64,000 nt of DNA from Litoribrevibacter euphylliae (GTDB taxonomy: Bacteria > Pseudomonadota > Gammaproteobacteria > Pseudomonadales > Litoribrevibacteraceae), in contig NZ_JBHRSZ010000007.1 in NCBI RefSeq assembly GCF_042646085.1, positions 248,001 to 312,000 of the forward strand. The letters are read 5' to 3'. A program made the position numbers and the translations under genes. How positions within the stretch are numbered: position 1 is the first letter of the stretch; every line of letters starts with the position of its first letter. The notes beneath the pieces were generated by a model. That model worked only from the letters and a program-made list of their open reading frames with translations, was not told the origin of the DNA and did not search any database. Positions 18,261 to 27,997 of this stretch are shown here, in pieces.

Positions 18261-19211
18261 ATGTCTGCCAGTCCTCTTAAAATCATTTTTGCCGGCACAC
18301 CGGAATTTGCAGCCGAGTCTCTTAGAGCGTTACTTTCGGGCCCGGATGACGTCATTGCCGTTTATACACAGCCCGATCGTCCCGCTGGTCGAGGGCATAA
18401 ACTGAAACCTAGCCCAGTGAAAGAAGTAGCATTAGAGGCAGACATTCCTGTTTACCAACCTCTGAACTTTAAAGAAGAGTCAGATCGTGCTGATTTGGCA
18501 GCACTGGATGCCGACCTTATGGTCGTCGCAGCTTACGGATTAATTCTACCGAAAGCCGTGCTGGACACTCCGAAATATGGCTGTATCAACGTTCATGCGT
18601 CAATTCTTCCTCGCTGGCGAGGTGCTGCGCCCATTCATCGTGCTTTATTAGCGGGTGACCAACAGACTGGTATCACCATCATGCAAATGGATGTGGGTCT
18701 GGATACCGGCGATATGCTGGCTAAAGCTTACACCGACATTCTTGATTCCGATACCAGCGCCAGCTTAGATGACCGACTTGCACAGCAAGGCGGTGAAATT
18801 CTATTAACGGCCATTGAACAACTCAAAGCAGGTACGTTAGCTCCGGAAGTTCAGGACGATACTCAAGCGAATTACGCACATAAGCTCACCAAAGAAGAGG
18901 GTAAGATTGACTGGACGGACACCGCAGAAAACATCGCCCGTAAAGTACGAGGCCTGTTTCCTTGGCCATCCGCTTATACCTTTATGGATGAGCAGAATAT
19001 TCGTATTCATCAAGCCTCTGTGGCACAGCAAAAAAGCGGTGAAGCAGCGGGTACTGTCATTCAAAGTGACAAGTCAGGCATTTTCGTAGCGTCTGGTGAT
19101 GGCGTTGTTTGCCTTGAGAAGCTGCAACTGCCAGGCAAAAAAGCCATGACGGCCGAACAAATTCTTAATGGCAACAAAAACTTGTTTGCCAATCAAAAGA
19201 CCTTCGCCTAA
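18261..19211 (+). CDS. fmt: Methionyl-tRNA formyltransferase
   Basis: Fmt formylates initiator Met-tRNA using 10-formyltetrahydrofolate. The 316-aa protein has the N-terminal formyltransferase domain (IIFAGTPEFAAESLRALL, NVHASILPRWRGAAPIHRAL, TIMQMDVGLDTGDML) and the C-terminal OB-type domain (VRGLFPWPSAYTF). The ATG at 18261 has an AGGGA site six bases upstream; the longer frame from a TTG at 18192 is not needed. It works together with def, its neighbour. Confidence 0.96.
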   Translation: MSASPLKIIFAGTPEFAAESLRALLSGPDDVIAVYTQPDRPAGRGHKLKPSPVKEVALEADIPVYQPLNFKEESDRADLAALDADLMVVAAYGLILPKAVLDTPKYGCINVHASILPRWRGAAPIHRALLAGDQQTGITIMQMDVGLDTGDMLAKAYTDILDSDTSASLDDRLAQQGGEILLTAIEQLKAGTLAPEVQDDTQANYAHKLTKEEGKIDWTDTAENIARKVRGLFPWPSAYTFMDEQNIRIHQASVAQQKSGEAAGTVIQSDKSGIFVASGDGVVCLEKLQLPGKKAMTAEQILNGNKNLFANQKTFA

Positions 19212-19232
19212 TTCCAAAGTTGATTCTCTTGT

Positions 19233-20546
19233 ATGAAACACGCCTTACTTGCGAAATGCGCTCAACTGATTGCCCCGATCCTTAAAGGCCAGGGCAGTTT
19301 GTCTCAAACGTTGGAGCCTATGCTATCCAACCTTGATCCCTCGGAACGAGGTTTGGCTCATCAACTAGTGCTCGGTACATTTCGTCAAGGCCCTCGGCTA
19401 GAACGCATCGCCCAACAATTGCTACAAAAACCTCTAAAAGAGAAAGACCAAGACGTCTACGCCCTTATGCTTTTAGGCTTGTATCAGTTGGATTTCATGC
19501 GTACCGCCGATCATGCCGCCATCAACAATACCGTCGATGCCACCCAGAGCTTAAAAAAGCCTTGGGCAAAAGCCTTAGTGAATGGTGTATTACGGAATTA
19601 TCAGCGTGATCAGCAAGCTATCTTTGAAAAGCTGGATAACGACATTTGCTTCCACAGCGCCTTTCCCGGTTGGTTAGCAAAACGCGTTAAGAAATTCTGG
19701 CCAGAGCAAAAAGACGCCGTCTATCAGGCAAGTAACAGCCAGCCTGCGGTAACCTTGCGAGTTAACTCATCAAAGACAAATACTGATGCCTATGCTGAAC
19801 AGTTAAGCGGTGAAGGCATTGAGTTTCAACGTTCTCCCAAAACAGGGGTCATCACCCTCAATCAAGCCATCGACATCACCCAACTACCGGGCTTTGCTGA
19901 AGGATTAATATCCGTTCAAGACAGCGCCGCGCAGTTTGCCAGCCAGTTAATGGACTTAGCACCGAACCAGCGCGTGCTTGATGCCTGTTGTGCGCCTGGT
20001 GGTAAAACCTGCGCGATGTTGGAATCACAACCCAATCTTTCTCAGATGGTTGCCATTGATCTTGAAGCCGATCGACTGAAGCGGGTTGAGCAGAACTTGA
20101 GTCGTCTCAATTTATCAGCGGATCTCATCGCCGGAGATGTCAGCAACACTGAAGCTTGGTGGGACGGCCAATCGTTCGACCGTATTCTATTGGATGCGCC
20201 CTGTTCGGCCACCGGCGTTGTTCGTCGACATCCGGACATCAAGTACCTGAGACGTCCAGAGGACATCAATGCACTTGCGGATACTCAATTTCAGCTTCTG
20301 AATGCACTCTGGCCTTTATTAAACTCCGGTGGAGTTTTACTGTACGCCACCTGTTCAATCCTGCCGACGGAAAACGAACACGTCATTGATCGTTTCCTTA
20401 AACAACACCAGGATGTAAAGATCGTTCCTTTGGATCTACCTCTTGGTTTTGCTCAGCAACACGGTTGGCAGTTCTTACCCGAGCAACACACCGACACCAC
20501 GCCAGGACATGACGGTTTTTACTACGCTAAGCTAATAAAGGCCTAA
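19233..20546 (+). CDS. rsmB: 16S rRNA (cytosine-967 C5)-methyltransferase
   Basis: RsmB methylates C967 of 16S rRNA with S-adenosylmethionine. The 437-aa protein has an N-terminal NusB-like RNA-binding domain (about residues 1-140) and a C-terminal methyltransferase domain. The SAM motif LDACCAPGGKT, the DAPCSATGV motif with one catalytic Cys and the YATCSILPTEN motif with the other Cys are all present. It starts 21 bases after fmt, consistent with one operon. Confidence 0.96.
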   Translation: MKHALLAKCAQLIAPILKGQGSLSQTLEPMLSNLDPSERGLAHQLVLGTFRQGPRLERIAQQLLQKPLKEKDQDVYALMLLGLYQLDFMRTADHAAINNTVDATQSLKKPWAKALVNGVLRNYQRDQQAIFEKLDNDICFHSAFPGWLAKRVKKFWPEQKDAVYQASNSQPAVTLRVNSSKTNTDAYAEQLSGEGIEFQRSPKTGVITLNQAIDITQLPGFAEGLISVQDSAAQFASQLMDLAPNQRVLDACCAPGGKTCAMLESQPNLSQMVAIDLEADRLKRVEQNLSRLNLSADLIAGDVSNTEAWWDGQSFDRILLDAPCSATGVVRRHPDIKYLRRPEDINALADTQFQLLNALWPLLNSGGVLLYATCSILPTENEHVIDRFLKQHQDVKIVPLDLPLGFAQQHGWQFLPEQHTDTTPGHDGFYYAKLIKA

Positions 20547-20717
20547 GGTTTTCAACGTCAGGCCAATTAAAAAGCGATTAGAAATACGGTTTAAAAAGCG
20601 CCCTCGGCCAAAAATAGAACCTTTCCTCTAATCTCCTTGTTTATTTTGAGGGTTAACTGAGTACAATGATTGCCCTTAACGATTTCGTAAACACGAAGAG
20701 CCCGAGTATTCATCCCT

Positions 20718-22094
20718 ATGAAGATCATCATTTTGGGTGCAGGCCAGGTCGGCGGCACATTAGCAGCGACTCTGGCAAGTGAAGATAAGGACATTACGGT
20801 TGTTGATCTTGACGCCGGTCGCTTAAAAGATCTCCAATCGAAACTGGACATCAGCACCACTCAAGGGATGGGCTGTCATCCTAATGTTCTCAAACAAGCA
20901 GGCGCCGATGACGCCGACATGCTGATCGCGGTGACCAATTCCGACGAAATCAATATGGTGGCCTGTCAGGTCGCTTATTCCCTGTTTCGTACTCCGAACA
21001 AAATCGCCCGGGTTCGTTCCGCCAACTACACCAACTTAAAAGATGCTCTGTTCAAGAAAGACGCGTTTCCTATTGATCATGTAATCAGTCCGGAAAAAGC
21101 CGTCACCAACCACATCAAACGCTTACTGCAATATCCGGACGCTCTTCAGGTTCTGGACTTTGCCGATAAGAAAGTGCAGTTGGTTGCAGTCAAAACCCGC
21201 AAAGGCGGGCCACTGGTCGGGCATGAGTTAAAAGACATTCGTGACCACATGCCAAACATCGACACCCGAGTGGCCGCTATTTTCCGTAAAGACAGTCCGA
21301 TCATTCCTCATGGCGACACCATCATTCAGGAAAATGATGAAGTCTTCTTCATTGCCGCCCGTTCACATATCCGCGATGTTATGAGTGAAATGCGTGAACT
21401 TGAAGGCTCTTATAAGCGCGTCACCATTGCCGGCGGCGGTAACATTGGTGAACGACTGGCGAAAGAAGTCGAGAATCTTTATCGCGTTCGTTTGATTGAG
21501 CGTAATTACGACCGTTGTGAATACCTCTCCAACACCCTTCATAAAACCATCGTGCTACACGGTGACGCTTCCAACCAGGAATTGCTGCTGGAAGAGAACA
21601 TCGAAGAAACCGATGTGTTCTGTGCGCTGACCAATGAAGACGAAGCCAACATCATGTCGTGCTTATTGGCAAAACGCTTGGGCGCGCGAAAAGTGATGGC
21701 TCTGATCAACAATCCGGCCTATGTAGATTTAGTGCAGGGCGGCGCCATTGATGTGGCCATCTCACCACAGAACAGCACCATCGGCAGTGTCTTGAGTAAG
21801 ATTCGACGCGGCGATGTAGTGAGTGCTCACTCACTACGAAGAGGCGCGGCGGAAGCAATTGAAGCCATCGCTCACGGAGATAAACGCTCCTCAAAAGTGG
21901 TTGGTCGTGCCATTGAAGACATTAAGTTGCCTGAAGGTACCACCATCGGCGCGATTGTTCGTGATGAGGAAGTGATTATTGCCCACCACGATACGGTGAT
22001 TGAGCAAAATGATCACGTCATTCTGTTCTTGGTGGATAAACGCAAAGTGCCAGAAGTAGAGCGCTTGTTCCAACCATCTTTCATGTTCTTCTAA
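20718..22094 (+). CDS. trkA: Trk potassium uptake regulator TrkA
   Basis: TrkA is the cytoplasmic NAD-binding regulatory subunit of the Trk potassium channel. The 458-aa protein has two tandem RCK units: the first Rossmann motif ILGAGQVGGTLA at residues 4-15, then an RCK_C domain, then a second Rossmann motif IAGGGNIGERLA near residue 237 and a second RCK_C domain. It is followed after 30 bases by trkH, its membrane partner, giving a two-gene potassium uptake unit. Confidence 0.96.
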   Translation: MKIIILGAGQVGGTLAATLASEDKDITVVDLDAGRLKDLQSKLDISTTQGMGCHPNVLKQAGADDADMLIAVTNSDEINMVACQVAYSLFRTPNKIARVRSANYTNLKDALFKKDAFPIDHVISPEKAVTNHIKRLLQYPDALQVLDFADKKVQLVAVKTRKGGPLVGHELKDIRDHMPNIDTRVAAIFRKDSPIIPHGDTIIQENDEVFFIAARSHIRDVMSEMRELEGSYKRVTIAGGGNIGERLAKEVENLYRVRLIERNYDRCEYLSNTLHKTIVLHGDASNQELLLEENIEETDVFCALTNEDEANIMSCLLAKRLGARKVMALINNPAYVDLVQGGAIDVAISPQNSTIGSVLSKIRRGDVVSAHSLRRGAAEAIEAIAHGDKRSSKVVGRAIEDIKLPEGTTIGAIVRDEEVIIAHHDTVIEQNDHVILFLVDKRKVPEVERLFQPSFMFF

Positions 22095-22124
22095 CCACTC
22101 AAACAATAATAAACAGGCGCTGCT

Positions 22125-23573
22125 ATGCATCTCGTGCTGACTTCAAGAATCCTGGGCATCTTGCTAATGATCTTTAGCCTGGCGATGCTGCCACCGATCT
22201 TAGTAGCCTGGATCTACAACGATGGCGGCATGCAAGCGTTTAGCATCGCTTTCGGCATCAACGTTATTTCCGGTTTCCTGCTTTGGTATCCTGCTCGACG
22301 ACACCGCAAAGAGCTCTCCGTCCGAGACGGCTTTATGGTAACGCTGATGTTCTGGCTGGTTCTGGCGCTGTTCGGTTCCTTTCCTCTGATGTTGTCAGAT
22401 AACCCGGGCTTATCCTTCACCGATGCTTTTTTTGAATCCCTTTCCGGGCTCACCACCACCGGAGCCACGGTTATCACCGGCTTAGATGACTTACCCCACT
22501 CCATTCTTTTCTATCGCCAACAACTGCAATGGCTCGGCGGCATGGGGATCATCGTATTGGCGGTAGCAATTCTACCTATGCTCGGGATTGGGGGCATGCA
22601 GCTGTATCGGGCTGAAACACCAGGGCCGATGAAGGATTCGAAACTGACGCCGCGTATTACCGAAACCGCAAAAGCGCTTTGGTACATCTATCTATCTCTG
22701 ACCATCAGCTGTGCGTTAGGTTATTGGTTAGCCGGTATGAGTGCTTTCGACGCCATCTGTCATAGTTTTGCCACCGTCGCCATCGGTGGTTTCTCAACCC
22801 ACGATGCCAGTATCGGCTATTTCGATAGCCAAGCCGTGGAACTGATCTGTGTCTTTTTCATGATTGTGTCCGCCATCAACTTCAGCCTGCACTTTGTCTC
22901 TTGGCGGAGAAACACCTTCATCTATTACTGGAAAGACCCTGAAACCCGTTTTTTCCTGAGTATTCTGATCATTGCCGTGCTCATTACCGGCCTGACTCTG
23001 GCGACCACTCAGGCTTACCCTGAAAGCCAAGCCTGGAGCCGGGCATTATTTGAAGTCGTCTCGGTTGCAACCACTACTGGCTTTGGCGTCGATGATTTCT
23101 CCACCTGGCCAAGCTATTTGCCATTTTTGCTGTTCTCCCTTGCATTTATCGGCGGCTGTGCAGGCTCCACCGGCGGCGGAATGAAAGTGATTCGTATGCT
23201 GCTGATCTACAAGCAAGGCTTGCGTGAAATTCGTCGATTACTGCACCCGAGCGCTGTGATTCCGATTAAAGTGGGACGTAAACCTGTGCCAGATCGTGTA
23301 ATCGAAGCCGTCTGGGGCTTTTTCTCGGTTTACATCATCACCTTCATTGGTTTGCAAATCATGCTCTTGATGACCGGTCTGGATATGGTGACCGCTTGGT
23401 CTGCCGTAGGTGCCTGCATCAATAACCTAGGTCCAGGTTTGGGAGAAGTAGCCGCAAATTACGGTGACATTAACGATGCCGCAAAGTGGATTCTAAGTGC
23501 AGCCATGCTGCTAGGTCGTTTGGAAATCTTTACCGTACTGGTGTTATTTATTCCTGACTTTTGGGAAAGATAA
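22125..23573 (+). CDS. trkH: Trk potassium uptake channel TrkH
   Basis: TrkH is the inner-membrane potassium channel subunit gated by TrkA. The 482-aa protein shows the four pore-loop regions of the family: SGLTTTGATVITG, VAIGGFSTHDASIG, VATTTGFGVDDF and CINNLGPGLGE. It has about ten hydrophobic helices plus the reentrant loops. The C-terminus ends LVLFIPDFWER, typical of TrkH. It lies directly after trkA. Confidence 0.96.
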   Translation: MHLVLTSRILGILLMIFSLAMLPPILVAWIYNDGGMQAFSIAFGINVISGFLLWYPARRHRKELSVRDGFMVTLMFWLVLALFGSFPLMLSDNPGLSFTDAFFESLSGLTTTGATVITGLDDLPHSILFYRQQLQWLGGMGIIVLAVAILPMLGIGGMQLYRAETPGPMKDSKLTPRITETAKALWYIYLSLTISCALGYWLAGMSAFDAICHSFATVAIGGFSTHDASIGYFDSQAVELICVFFMIVSAINFSLHFVSWRRNTFIYYWKDPETRFFLSILIIAVLITGLTLATTQAYPESQAWSRALFEVVSVATTTGFGVDDFSTWPSYLPFLLFSLAFIGGCAGSTGGGMKVIRMLLIYKQGLREIRRLLHPSAVIPIKVGRKPVPDRVIEAVWGFFSVYIITFIGLQIMLLMTGLDMVTAWSAVGACINNLGPGLGEVAANYGDINDAAKWILSAAMLLGRLEIFTVLVLFIPDFWER

Positions 23574-23879
23574 GGGGAGTGGAGAGTCCATCCACTTCCT
23601 CAGTCAAAGAAAAGCATCTTTTTCGACAGAAACCCCCGAATTTCTTAATAAACCCAGGCTTCTCCATTGCAAGGATGGGGGCTTTGTCTTTATCATTGTC
23701 CGTTTATTTAATTCGTACAGCGAACAACCAATTCCCGCAACGAATCCGGCAGCAAGCAGCTCTGATGTTTCATTAAATTCAGGGCAAAATCAGTGACCAT
23801 TTCTCACTCGACGTTATGACATATCTGCCCCATATACTTGCGGAGAAATAATAAAGATCGAACAGTTAAGGGGTCTTCT
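23574..23879. other. Intergenic region between trkH and glyQ
   Basis: No gene is supported in these 306 bases. A weak GTGGA/TCCAC hairpin lies just after trkH without a T tract. An AAGGGG sequence at about 23868-23873 is the ribosome binding site of glyQ. Confidence 0.5.
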
Positions 23880-24869
23880 GTGACCAAACCAACGTATCAA
23901 GAACCAGATGTTTTAACTTTCCAGGGCTTAATCGCCGCTCTACAGAATTTCTGGTCACAACAAGGCTGTGTGATTAACCAGCCTATCGACATGGAAGTAG
24001 GAGCGGGGACGTTCCACACAGCAACCTTCCTTCGTGCCATCGGCCCGGAAAAGTGGAATTCTGCTTACGTTCAACCATGCCGCCGTCCAACCGATGGCCG
24101 CTATGGTGAGAACCCGAACCGTCTTCAACATTATTACCAATTTCAGGTCGTAATGAAGCCATCTCCAAGTAACATTCAAGAATTGTATTTGGATTCCCTG
24201 CGCATGATGGGCATTGACCCAAGCGTGCACGACATTCGTTTTGTAGAAGACAACTGGGAATCACCAACCTTGGGTGCCTGGGGTCTAGGTTGGGAAGTAT
24301 GGTTAAACGGCATGGAAGTAACTCAGTTCACATACTTCCAGCAAGTGGGTGGTTTGGAATGTTACCCGGTAACGGGTGAGATCACCTACGGTCTTGAGCG
24401 TATCGCCATGTATTTACAGGGCGTCGACAGCATCTTTGATTTGGTTTGGTGCTATGGTCCGGACGGTTCCAAAGTGACTTATGGCGATGTATTCCATCAG
24501 AATGAAGTGGAAATGTCCGCCTATAACTTCGAACACGCCGATACTGATTTCATGTTTAAAGCCTTCGATCAGCATGAGAAAGATTGTGCTCGTTTGATCG
24601 AGGCCGGCCTTGCACTTCCAGCCTATGAGCAGGTACTAAAAGCCTCTCATACCTTCAACATGCTGGATGCGCGTGGTGCGATCTCAGTAACGGAACGTCA
24701 AGGTTATATCCTGCGCGTTCGTACGCTGGCTCGATCCGTCGCAGAAGCCTACTTCAACAGTCGTGCAGAGCTAGGCTTCCCATTAGCGGAAGAGGGCATT
24801 CGTGATGAAGTACTATCAAAGTATCAAGCGGCCAAAGCGAAACAAGAAGCTCAACAGGAGAAAAACTAA
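23880..24869 (+). CDS. glyQ: Glycine-tRNA ligase alpha subunit
   Basis: GlyQ is the catalytic alpha subunit of the bacterial alpha2beta2 glycyl-tRNA synthetase. The 329-aa protein has the class II blocks: TFQGLIAALQNFWSQQGC, motif 2 region YVQPCRRPTDGRYGENPNRLQHYYQFQ, and GLERIAMYLQGV. I chose the GTG at 23880 because AAGGGG stands seven bases before it and the N-terminus then matches the family; a TTG at 23838 is in frame but unlikely. The stop overlaps the glyS start by one base. Confidence 0.95.
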   Translation: MTKPTYQEPDVLTFQGLIAALQNFWSQQGCVINQPIDMEVGAGTFHTATFLRAIGPEKWNSAYVQPCRRPTDGRYGENPNRLQHYYQFQVVMKPSPSNIQELYLDSLRMMGIDPSVHDIRFVEDNWESPTLGAWGLGWEVWLNGMEVTQFTYFQQVGGLECYPVTGEITYGLERIAMYLQGVDSIFDLVWCYGPDGSKVTYGDVFHQNEVEMSAYNFEHADTDFMFKAFDQHEKDCARLIEAGLALPAYEQVLKASHTFNMLDARGAISVTERQGYILRVRTLARSVAEAYFNSRAELGFPLAEEGIRDEVLSKYQAAKAKQEAQQEKN

Positions 24870-26929
24870 TGGCAACACGTGATTTCCTAGTTGAGCTAGG
24901 TACTGAAGAATTACCACCAAAAGCACTTAAGCGTCTTAGTCAGTCTTTTGCCGATGGCATTGAACAAGGCTTAGCCGAAGCGAATCTGTCTGGCAGTAAG
25001 ATTGAATTATTCGCAGCACCACGTCGTTTGGCGGTTCGTATTTCTGATCTTCCCGAAAAACAGGAAGACAAAGACGAAGTCGTTTACGGCCCACCGGCCA
25101 AAATCGGTTTTGATGAAGACGGTAACCCAACCAAAGCAGCCGAAGGCTTTGCCAAGCGTTCTGGGGTCGATGTCTCCGAAATCAAAACTGGCGACAACGG
25201 TAAGTTAATGATCGAGCTGAGCATCAAAGGTCAGGAAACAACGGCCTTGCTACCAGCTATCGTTCAAACCAGCTTAGACAAGCTACCTATCCCTAAGCGT
25301 ATGCGCTGGGGTGCAAGCCGTACGGAATTTGTTCGTCCGGTGCATTGGTTAGTGATGCTATTCGGCAACGATGTTGTTGATGGCGAAGTGCTTGGCCTGA
25401 AAGCGGGCAATACCTCGCGCGGTCACCGTTTCCATGCGCCAGATGATATTCATATCGAATCGCCGAGTGCTTATGAAGAAGCACTTCGTGGTGCCTTTGT
25501 GATGGCAAGCTTCGATGAGCGTCAGCAATTGATCAAAGAGCAAGTAACCGCAGAAGGTAAAAAGCTTGGCGGCGAAGCAGTTATTGATGAAGATTTACTC
25601 GATGAAGTTACCGCGCTAAACGAATGGCCAGTTGCGTTAGCTGGTAATTTCGAAGAGCGCTTCCTGGATGTACCGTCAGAAGCCTTGGTTTCTTCGATGA
25701 AAGAACACCAAAAGTACTTCCACGTAGTCGATGCTAATGGCCAGTTGAAACCAAATTTTATCACCATTGCCAATATCGAAAGTAAAGATCCGGCACAGGT
25801 GATCGCCGGTAACGAGAAGGTCATTCGTCCTCGTCTTGCTGATGCGGCATTCTTTTGGGATACCGATCGTAAGCAAACGCTTGAAAGCCGCTTCGATAAA
25901 CTGAAATCAGTGGTTTGGGTTAACAAACTTGGAAGTATTGCTGATAAATCAGAGCGTATCGCAACATTGGCAAGCAAGATTGCTAACGCAACAGGTAGTG
26001 ACACAGGGCTTGCAGAACGTGCAGCCAAGCTGTGTAAAACTGACCTTGTAACGCAAATGGTCTATGAGTTTACTGATCTTCAAGGGCTTGCCGGTCAATA
26101 CTATGCTCAGAATGATGGTGAACATGCGGATGTGTGTGCAGCCATGGTAGAGCAATACATGCCAGCCTTTGCCGGAGACCAGTTACCAGCAACGGCTACA
26201 GGTACCGCCATTGCCCTTGCAGACCGTCTAGACAGCCTTGTTGGCTTGTTTGGCCTTGGTCAAATACCGACAGGTACCAAAGACCCATTCGCGTTACGCC
26301 GTGCATCTCTGGGCGTGCTACGTATTTTGGTTGAGAAGAAGATCGACCTGGATCTTGGTGAGCTGATTGACTGGGCAATGGACAATGAATGGCCAGTTGC
26401 ACTGAAAGAGAACACCAAAGCCACTTTAGTTGAATATATGTTGGATCGTTTCAGCGCCTGGTATCAGGACGAAAACATCCCAGCAGAAGTATTCCAGGCC
26501 GTTCGTGCCCGAGGCATTACCAAGCCATTGGATATCAATAACCGCGTGCATGCGGTATTTGCTTTCTACAAACTGGACGCAGCACAAGCATTGGCTTCAG
26601 CCAACAAGCGTGTATCCAACATTCTGGCAAAAGCAGAGCAGGCCATCCCGGAATCTGTAAATAATGGATTGCTTCAGGAAGATACCGAGAAACAACTGGC
26701 AGAGAAGGTAGCATCTGTATCTTCCACGCTGGCACCGGTATTTGCTGAATCTAATTACCAGCAAGCCATGCAAACCTTGGCCGAACTTCGTGAGCCAGTA
26801 GATCAGTTCTTTGATCAGGTGATGGTAATGGCGGAAGACGAAGCCGTTCGTAACAACCGATTGGCATTGTTATCTCAGCTTCGTAACCTATTCCTTGAAG
26901 TGGCGGATATCTCCTTACTTCAAGCCTAA
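24869..26929 (+). CDS. glyS: Glycine-tRNA ligase beta subunit
   Basis: GlyS is the tRNA-binding beta subunit of glycyl-tRNA synthetase. The 686-aa protein begins RDFLVELGTEELPPKAL and has PKRMRWG, SSMKEHQKYF, DPFALRRASLGVLRI and a C-terminal anticodon-binding region, all standard. Its ATG overlaps the glyQ stop (TAATG), so the two subunits are made in step. A strong terminator follows. Confidence 0.97.
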   Translation: MATRDFLVELGTEELPPKALKRLSQSFADGIEQGLAEANLSGSKIELFAAPRRLAVRISDLPEKQEDKDEVVYGPPAKIGFDEDGNPTKAAEGFAKRSGVDVSEIKTGDNGKLMIELSIKGQETTALLPAIVQTSLDKLPIPKRMRWGASRTEFVRPVHWLVMLFGNDVVDGEVLGLKAGNTSRGHRFHAPDDIHIESPSAYEEALRGAFVMASFDERQQLIKEQVTAEGKKLGGEAVIDEDLLDEVTALNEWPVALAGNFEERFLDVPSEALVSSMKEHQKYFHVVDANGQLKPNFITIANIESKDPAQVIAGNEKVIRPRLADAAFFWDTDRKQTLESRFDKLKSVVWVNKLGSIADKSERIATLASKIANATGSDTGLAERAAKLCKTDLVTQMVYEFTDLQGLAGQYYAQNDGEHADVCAAMVEQYMPAFAGDQLPATATGTAIALADRLDSLVGLFGLGQIPTGTKDPFALRRASLGVLRILVEKKIDLDLGELIDWAMDNEWPVALKENTKATLVEYMLDRFSAWYQDENIPAEVFQAVRARGITKPLDINNRVHAVFAFYKLDAAQALASANKRVSNILAKAEQAIPESVNNGLLQEDTEKQLAEKVASVSSTLAPVFAESNYQQAMQTLAELREPVDQFFDQVMVMAEDEAVRNNRLALLSQLRNLFLEVADISLLQA

Positions 26930-26974
26930 TGGGTTAGATAAGCGAATAAGGTTTTCAATACTTACTGAAAGCCG

Positions 26975-27011
26975 ACAAAAGGGCGAATGAAACTTCATTC
27001 GCCCTTTTTAT
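26975..27011 (+). terminator. Rho-independent terminator after glyS
   Basis: A long stem AAAAGGGCGAATGAA / TTCATTCGCCCTTTT with a very short loop is followed by a T tract. It closes the glyQS operon. Confidence 0.9.
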
Positions 27012-27193
27012 TGATAAACTACTCTAACTTTTCCCGCTATAATCCCCGTCTCTAATAAGAAACTATCACGCTCGCAAAAACTCTAACCAAATATCGCTCT
27101 TCCCAATTTTGTTACGGCATCTCCCTCTGCTTGTTAACAAAAGCTAATTATGACGAAGCTCGCTTTGGCGATAATACGAGCCTTTATCTATAT

Positions 27194-27976
27194 ATGGGTG
27201 TCCTTGCTGTTATGTTGTTAGCACTAATCCGATCGATTATTTTTTATATCATCATCTTTTTCTTCTCGATTGCCCAAAACACATTGGGCATCATTATCGG
27301 CTTGTTTTTACCTTATGAGCTGCGCTATCGCTTTATTATCACCACTTGGACTTCCAGCTTCATTTGGCTACTGAAAGTGATCTGCGGTGTACGCTATGAG
27401 ATTACCGGCAAGCACAACATTCCTGAGCATCCTTGTCTGATCAGTAGTAATCATCAAAGCTCATGGGAAACGTTTTTCCTACAGTCTATCTGTACCCCTC
27501 AAACACAAGTGATTAAACGAGAGCTGCTATGGATTCCGTTTTTCGGTTGGGCTTATTCGTTACTCAAACCCATTGCCATCAATCGCGGCGACAAGCAAAA
27601 CGCCCGAGCACAGGTCTTAGAGCAGGGCAGTCGCTATCTGAATTCAGGCATTTGGGTTTTGATCTTTCCAGAAGGAACGCGTAACCCTCCCAAAAGCTTA
27701 GGCCGCTATGCCCGCAGTGGTGCCGCATTAGCGATTAATGCCGGCGTGCCAGTACTACCGATTGCGCATAACTCAGGTCATTTCTATATCAATAAAGGAT
27801 TTATTAAGTATCCGGGAACCATTCAAGTTCACATCGGATCACCGATTAGCAGTGAAGGAAAAACAGCAGAGCAATTAACTGATGAGGTTCGAACCTGGAC
27901 AGAAAAATCCTTACAAGTAATTGAAGGGGTAGAGCAGGTTTCTGTAAGCAATAATATTCAACAAATTTCTGGTTAA
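27194..27976 (+). CDS. 1-acyl-sn-glycerol-3-phosphate acyltransferase (PlsC-like)
   Basis: This is a membrane-associated acyltransferase that would convert lysophosphatidate to phosphatidate. The protein is about 260 aa, with hydrophobic N-terminal segments and the motifs NHQSSWETF (HX4D-type box with Glu at the acidic position, as in several gammaproteobacterial paralogues), INRGDKQNARAQ and FPEGTR. The start is uncertain: ATG 27194 and ATG 27212 both lie in the hydrophobic N-terminus, and a TTG at 27131 is in frame upstream. A TATAAT at 27038-27043 could be its promoter. The gmhB gene often found between glyS and plsC is absent. Confidence 0.85.
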   Translation: MGVLAVMLLALIRSIIFYIIIFFFSIAQNTLGIIIGLFLPYELRYRFIITTWTSSFIWLLKVICGVRYEITGKHNIPEHPCLISSNHQSSWETFFLQSICTPQTQVIKRELLWIPFFGWAYSLLKPIAINRGDKQNARAQVLEQGSRYLNSGIWVLIFPEGTRNPPKSLGRYARSGAALAINAGVPVLPIAHNSGHFYINKGFIKYPGTIQVHIGSPISSEGKTAEQLTDEVRTWTEKSLQVIEGVEQVSVSNNIQQISG

Positions 27977-27997
27977 TATAATAAGGCAATATAGATT

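Noticed and set aside
23574..23700. Hairpins after trkH considered as a terminator
   Set aside because: The stems are imperfect and no T tract follows.
23561..23776. 71-codon + strand frame after trkH
   Set aside because: It overlaps the trkH end, has no start signal and no family resemblance.
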